In this document: in pieces, positions 5,850-9,297 of the stretch
How positions within the stretch are numbered: position 1 is the first letter of the stretch
Layout of the letters: each line of letters opens with the position of its first letter
Assembly: GCA_021781255.1 (NCBI GenBank)
Contig: JAJXXG010000696.1
Coordinates: forward strand, 1 to 9,297
Source: Acidobacteriota bacterium
Lineage (GTDB): Bacteria > Acidobacteriota > Terriglobia > Terriglobales > Acidobacteriaceae
Length of the DNA stretch: 9,297 nucleotides
Direction: 5' to 3'
Program-made: the position numbers and the translations under genes
The notes under the pieces: generated by a model
Databases searched by the model: none
What the model saw: the letters and a program-made list of their open reading frames with translations, nothing else
Told to the model about the DNA's origin: nothing

Positions 5850-8414
5850 CTATTCCTCGCGCAACACTTCCAGTGGCCGCAGCCCAAGGATGCGATGGCT
5901 CGCGATCCATCCGGTTGCCGTGGCTAGCACCGCAGTGCCTGCAAGCGCAAACAGCGTTGCTTTCCAGTCAAAATGAAAGTCGACTTTAAGCCTGTGAAGC
6001 AAAACGCGCGTGAGTATGTTTGCAAACACCACGCCGACCAGGCCGGCCAGCACGCCCAGCATGCTGAACTCTACGCTGAACGTGCGCACAATCCGCATCC
6101 GTGTGGCGCCCAGCGTCTTTAATACGACTGCTTCGCGCATGCGCCGGAAGCGTGCGCTCGCAATGCTTGACGCCAGAATCATCAGCCCCGCAAAGATTGA
6201 GAAGCCCGCCAGAAACCGCACCACAAACGTAATCTGATTGACCACGCTCTCAATCCGGTCCAGCACATCGGCAATGTTGATTACGGAAATTGTCGGATAC
6301 GCGGCAAACAACGCCCGCTCCATTGCCGCCACCTGGCGGGTGTCGATGTGCGCGCCGCCATACCAGGTCGCCAGCTCGTCCTTGAGCTGACCCGAGGGCA
6401 ACACGAAAGCCACGCGCGCGCCAAGGTGCTCTCCGTCGGCACGAAACACTGCCGCCACTTTGAGCATTCGCACGCGTCCGCCCACTTCCAGTTCAACAGC
6501 AGAGCCCACGCCCAGATTCAATCGCTTGGCCACCCCTTCGCTGATGGCCAACTCTGCGGCGTTCGCATCTGTCCACCACTTGCCCTGCGTCAGCTTGTCG
6601 CCTGCCGGCTGCGCATCCGCCCAGCTCAACTCGGCATTCTCCAGCATTCGCCGCGGAAAATGCTGCTCCTTGATCTGCGCGAGCGGTTGGCCATTCAGTG
6701 AAACAAACCGCCCCCTCACCACAGGCATCAGTTCCAACTGCTGCGTCACGCCCGCCTGATGCTGAAAGAAATCCTTCACGCCCGCAACCTCGCTGGTCGC
6801 AACGTCGATCAGAAAAACATTCGGCAGCTTGGGCGAGGCCGACTCGCGCAAGTCGCGCAGCAGCGAGCCCTGCATCAGATAGACAGCCAGAATCAGCATC
6901 ACGCCTGTGCCCAGCGCGGCGAGCACCGCCGCCGACTGATTTCCCGGCCTGTAGAGATTGGCAAGCCCGTGCCGCAGCGACGATGGCAATTGCAGCCGCA
7001 CGCGATTCAGCACCAGGCGCAACGTCCGCAGCGTCACCGCGGCCAGCGCCAGCAGAACCACAAGCGCACAGGCAAACAAAAACGCAAACCATCGGCCCAC
7101 GGTTGCCGAGTCGGAAAGCGCCCACGCAATTCCGCCCAGCGCCACCACAACGAGAACAGAGATTCCGAGCTGCAGCCGCCGTCCCCACCAGCGCGCAAAC
7201 CAGCCGCCAAGGCTATCAGGCCCTGCTTCTACCAGCCGCCGCAACACCAGCACCGGCCTGATGCCGCGCACGTCCAGCAGTGGCGGAAGGCAGAAGAGCA
7301 GCGTCGTCAGCAGTCCCGTTCCCAGCCCGGCAAGAACCGAGCGCCACGGGAACTCCATCTGCGTGTGCACCGGCAGCAGCTTGCCAAACACCGCGGGCAG
7401 CGCGGCCATCACGCCCACGCCCGCCGCCACGCCCAGCAAGCCTCCGGCCAGGCCCAGCCCCAGCGTCTGCAACAGAAAAATGCGCAGCAGGTCCGACGAA
7501 TCCGCGCCCAGCGCCTTCAGAATCGCCAGCATATCCATGCGCTGTTCCAGATGCGCGTGCATGGCCATCGCCACGCCAATCGCACCCAGCACCATGGACA
7601 CAAGACAGATGAGGCTCAGAATTGCGGTCGCATGATCCAGCCCGTCGTTCAGCGCGGGATTGCCTTCCTTGTAATCCATTACCTGCGCGTCGGGCAGAGC
7701 CTGCTCCACCTGTTTGCGCACGGCGATAGAGTCGACCTGCGCCGGCAGTTCCATCAGCAGACGGTTGCTGGCGCGGCTACCCGGAGCCAGCAGTCCTGTC
7801 CGCTCCAGCGCCACGCGCGAAATCATCACACGCGGACCAAGCGATGCACCCGCAGTCATGCGGTCGGGCTCCTGCTTCAGCACGGCTGTAATCCTGAAGT
7901 CTCTGCCGCCCAGCCGCAGCGTGTCGCCCACGCGCGCATGCATGCGAATCAGAAACTCATCGGCTACCGCGGCTGAGTCGCCCTGCAACGCCTGCTGCAA
8001 GCCAATTGCCGGGTCCAGTTCAGCTTCGCCGTAGTAGGGATACTCCGCGGGGTCTACAGCTTTGAGCGACACCAGCAGCGGCGCGGGGTCCGCAGACACA
8101 GACGCCATGGAGACAGTCTCCGTCACCCACGTCTCGCGAACGCCACCAATCGCATGCTCAATCTCTGCAAGCTTCTTCCTTTCCTCTTCCGTCGGCTCGC
8201 GAAAGATGCGCGCGCTCAGGTCGCCGGCCATCAGCGAACGAGCCTCAATCGAGAGCGTACGCCTGAAGCTTCCGCTGAACCCGCGCACGCCCACCAGCGC
8301 TGCCACGCCCACCGCCACCGAGAGCACCACAAAGGCGAACTTGCCCGGCGCGGATTTCAGGTCGCGCCAGCCGATCGTCGCGGCACGGCTCCAGCTCAAT
8401 GCGCGCTTAGCCAT
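5850..8414 (-). CDS. ybbP: ABC transporter permease YbbP, type VII/FtsX-like with two FtsX modules
   Basis: It encodes 854 aa, slightly longer than the roughly 800-aa E. coli YbbP. The membrane subunit of YbbAP is thought to transmit ATP-driven motion to the periplasm. Ten hydrophobic segments are visible, at about 26-45, 265-285, 312-338, 360-381, 413-433, 441-461, 493-513, 732-755, 782-803 and 819-838. Two large soluble periplasmic regions (about 46-264 and 514-731) each precede an FtsX module. Each module has the characteristic cytoplasmic coupling helix: RMDMLAILKALGA (292-304) and MREAVVLKTLGATR (759-772). This duplicated layout separates YbbP from LolC/E or MacB (four TMs) and fits the ten-TM YbbP family. 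ATG 8412-8414 overlaps the end of ybbA by 8 nt, so expression is coupled. It ends 90 nt from the convergent RND gene. Confidence 0.92.
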   Translation of the reverse strand: MAKRALSWSRAATIGWRDLKSAPGKFAFVVLSVAVGVAALVGVRGFSGSFRRTLSIEARSLMAGDLSARIFREPTEEERKKLAEIEHAIGGVRETWVTETVSMASVSADPAPLLVSLKAVDPAEYPYYGEAELDPAIGLQQALQGDSAAVADEFLIRMHARVGDTLRLGGRDFRITAVLKQEPDRMTAGASLGPRVMISRVALERTGLLAPGSRASNRLLMELPAQVDSIAVRKQVEQALPDAQVMDYKEGNPALNDGLDHATAILSLICLVSMVLGAIGVAMAMHAHLEQRMDMLAILKALGADSSDLLRIFLLQTLGLGLAGGLLGVAAGVGVMAALPAVFGKLLPVHTQMEFPWRSVLAGLGTGLLTTLLFCLPPLLDVRGIRPVLVLRRLVEAGPDSLGGWFARWWGRRLQLGISVLVVVALGGIAWALSDSATVGRWFAFLFACALVVLLALAAVTLRTLRLVLNRVRLQLPSSLRHGLANLYRPGNQSAAVLAALGTGVMLILAVYLMQGSLLRDLRESASPKLPNVFLIDVATSEVAGVKDFFQHQAGVTQQLELMPVVRGRFVSLNGQPLAQIKEQHFPRRMLENAELSWADAQPAGDKLTQGKWWTDANAAELAISEGVAKRLNLGVGSAVELEVGGRVRMLKVAAVFRADGEHLGARVAFVLPSGQLKDELATWYGGAHIDTRQVAAMERALFAAYPTISVINIADVLDRIESVVNQITFVVRFLAGFSIFAGLMILASSIASARFRRMREAVVLKTLGATRMRIVRTFSVEFSMLGVLAGLVGVVFANILTRVLLHRLKVDFHFDWKATLFALAGTAVLATATGWIASHRILGLRPLEVLREE

Positions 8415-9126
8415 TGGCGCTCATCTCCAGACCAGGCAAGCTTGTCTGCGCGGCAGTTGGCAAAGTGTCTTCGACAACCATGCCATCCTTCAGCACAATC
8501 TTGCGGTCTGCGCGGCTTGCAATCTCCGCATCGTGCGTCACCAGCACCAGCGTTGCGCCGGCTTTGCTGTTGCGCTCCAGCAGCAAGTCAAGCACCAGCC
8601 TGCCGCTCACGGAGTCGAGATTACCGGTCGGCTCATCGGCCATCACAATCGGCGGCTCCACCACAAAGGCGCGCGCCAGCGCCACGCGCTGCTGCTCGCC
8701 GCCTGAGAGCTGCACCGGATAATGCTCCACGCGCTGGCCCAGCCCCACCGCATCCAGCAGATGCCGCGCCCTGGACAGCCCGCTGCCTTCCAAGTTCAGC
8801 TCAAACGGCAGCAGCACATTCTCAAGCGCCGTCAATGTCGGAATCAGTTGGTACGACTGAAAAACAAAACCGATCTTGCGTCCGCGTACAGCGGCCAACT
8901 CTGTTTCGTCCAGATTGTGAATCGGCGTTCCATCCAGCCATATCTCGCCGGAACTGGGTGTATCAAGGCCCGCAAGCAGGCCCAGGAGCGTGCTCTTACC
9001 GCTGCCGCTGGCCCCCACAATGGCCACGAACTGTCCCGCCGGAATGCTGAGCGATATCCCCTTGAGAATCTCCACCCGCCGCGAACCGTTCTGAATCCAC
9101 TTCTTTACGTCCCGGACTTCGATCAC
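8407..9126 (-). CDS. ybbA: ABC transporter ATPase YbbA (LolD/MacB-type)
   Basis: It encodes 239 aa, a full-length ATPase subunit that powers the YbbP permease at the cytoplasmic face. All nucleotide-binding elements are present: Walker A GASGSGKST (38-46), Q-loop Gln90, signature LSGGEQQ (140-146), Walker B IVMADE (160-165) with catalytic Glu165, D-loop NLD (169-171), and switch His198. The LolD/MacB-type features FQSYQLIPTLTALENV and the ADEPTGNLDS motif identify the subfamily; the downstream ten-TM permease and adjacent tesA make it YbbA rather than LolD. The start is GTG 9124-9126, supported by GAGGAGG 7 nt upstream. Its stop (TAA 8407-8409) lies inside the start of ybbP. The upstream gap to tesA is only 65 nt, a divergent promoter region. 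Confidence 0.94.
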   Translation of the reverse strand: MIEVRDVKKWIQNGSRRVEILKGISLSIPAGQFVAIVGASGSGKSTLLGLLAGLDTPSSGEIWLDGTPIHNLDETELAAVRGRKIGFVFQSYQLIPTLTALENVLLPFELNLEGSGLSRARHLLDAVGLGQRVEHYPVQLSGGEQQRVALARAFVVEPPIVMADEPTGNLDSVSGRLVLDLLLERNSKAGATLVLVTHDAEIASRADRKIVLKDGMVVEDTLPTAAQTSLPGLEMSANG

Positions 9127-9133
9127 CCGCTTG

Positions 9134-9140
9134 CCTCCTC
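9134..9140 (-). promoter_or_regulatory. Shine-Dalgarno site that sets the GTG start of ybbA
   Basis: GAGGAGG on the minus strand, 7 nt before GTG 9124-9126, is close to the ideal anti-Shine-Dalgarno complement. It supports GTG as the initiator; no nearby ATG fits. Confidence 0.8.
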
Positions 9141-9155
9141 AACGCCCTCGTCTAC

Positions 9156-9185
9156 TTACGAATCCATCCCGTGCGCAGATACACT
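9156..9185 (+). promoter_or_regulatory. Candidate tesA promoter, predicted leaderless
   Basis: TTACGA (9156-9161), an 18-nt spacer, then TACACT (9180-9185) resemble sigma-70 boxes. With the hexamer ending at -7, the +1 is 9192, the G of the tesA GTG. No Shine-Dalgarno sequence precedes that GTG, which agrees with a leaderless transcript. The boxes match consensus only moderately. Confidence 0.4.
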
Positions 9186-9191
9186 GTTGTT

Positions 9192-9297
9192 GTGGACGTT
9201 CGCCGCGCCTTTCTCGTTTCATTCTTCCTGCTGTTGTTCGCCGGTCCGCTGCAGGCCGCCGGCCGGCCGCAGCTTGTCTGCTATGGAGACAGCATCA
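9192..9297 (+). CDS. tesA: Acyl-CoA thioesterase I / lysophospholipase L1 TesA, SGNH/GDS hydrolase (N-terminal fragment)
   Basis: It runs off the right edge after 35 codons. It begins MDVRRAFLVSFFLLLFAGPL, a clear Sec signal peptide with a likely cleavage after the Ala at about 22-23, so the enzyme is periplasmic. It is followed by QLVCYGDSI, the Block I motif of GDS/SGNH hydrolases, with nucleophile Ser34. TesA hydrolyses acyl-CoA thioesters and lysophospholipids in vitro. Its divergent position beside ybbA-ybbP matches E. coli exactly, which strengthens the call beyond the short motif. The start is taken as GTG 9192; GTG 9171, in frame, would add seven residues (MRRYTVV) ahead of the signal. 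The catalytic Asp/His block lies beyond the window. Confidence 0.85.
   Translation, partial: MDVRRAFLVSFFLLLFAGPLQAAGRPQLVCYGDSI

Noticed and set aside
6759..7976. Long plus-strand open frame (405 codons) opposite ybbP
   Set aside because: Its product is a Gln/His/Arg-rich low-complexity string, the mirror of Leu/Ala/Val-rich membrane codons in ybbP; no start signal or fold.

Overview
The window is a GC-rich bacterial chromosomal segment with dense genes, short intergenic gaps, alternative start codons (TTG, GTG) backed by clear Shine-Dalgarno sites, and Gram-negative envelope systems. The protein style, especially the N-terminus of the first gene and the small membrane protein ahead of the metal-efflux genes, reminds me of Acidobacteriota (Terriglobia). 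That assignment is an inference from memory, not the result of a search.

Layout. (1) Positions 1-224, minus strand: the N-terminal part of a gene that runs off the left edge, probably a regulatory-type ATPase of a kind I associate with Acidobacteriota. (2) 225-908: a mostly non-coding stretch holding one tRNA-Gln(CUG) gene on the minus strand (540-613) and an AT-rich patch (about 305-372). (3) 909-5759, plus strand: a metal-efflux operon made of a small two-TM protein with a periplasmic Cys/His cluster, a possible 18-codon coupling/leader ORF, a lipoprotein periplasmic adaptor (membrane fusion protein), and a 1052-aa heavy-metal RND pump with the CzcA-type motif DFGxxVDGxVVMxEN. No outer-membrane factor gene is present. 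(4) 5850-9126, minus strand: an overlapping ABC-transporter pair, ybbA (ATPase) followed by ybbP (854-aa type VII/FtsX-like permease), convergent with the RND gene. (5) 9192-9297, plus strand: the start of a secreted GDS hydrolase diverging from ybbA, almost certainly tesA. The tesA/ybbA/ybbP arrangement is the same as in Escherichia coli.

How the parts work together. The adaptor and pump would form the inner-membrane and periplasmic portion of a tripartite divalent-cation exporter, which must borrow an outer-membrane channel encoded elsewhere. The small membrane protein is first in that transcription unit and could be a periplasmic metal-handling accessory. YbbA-YbbP would be an ATP-driven mechanotransmitter-type complex working with the periplasmic lysophospholipase/thioesterase TesA on membrane-derived lipids.

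Nothing in the window is clearly a new defence or mobile system. The most interesting signals are the cysteine/histidine small protein, the tiny ORF overlapping the adaptor start by ATGA, and two promoters (at 909 and 9192) whose predicted +1 falls exactly on the start codon, suggesting leaderless transcripts.
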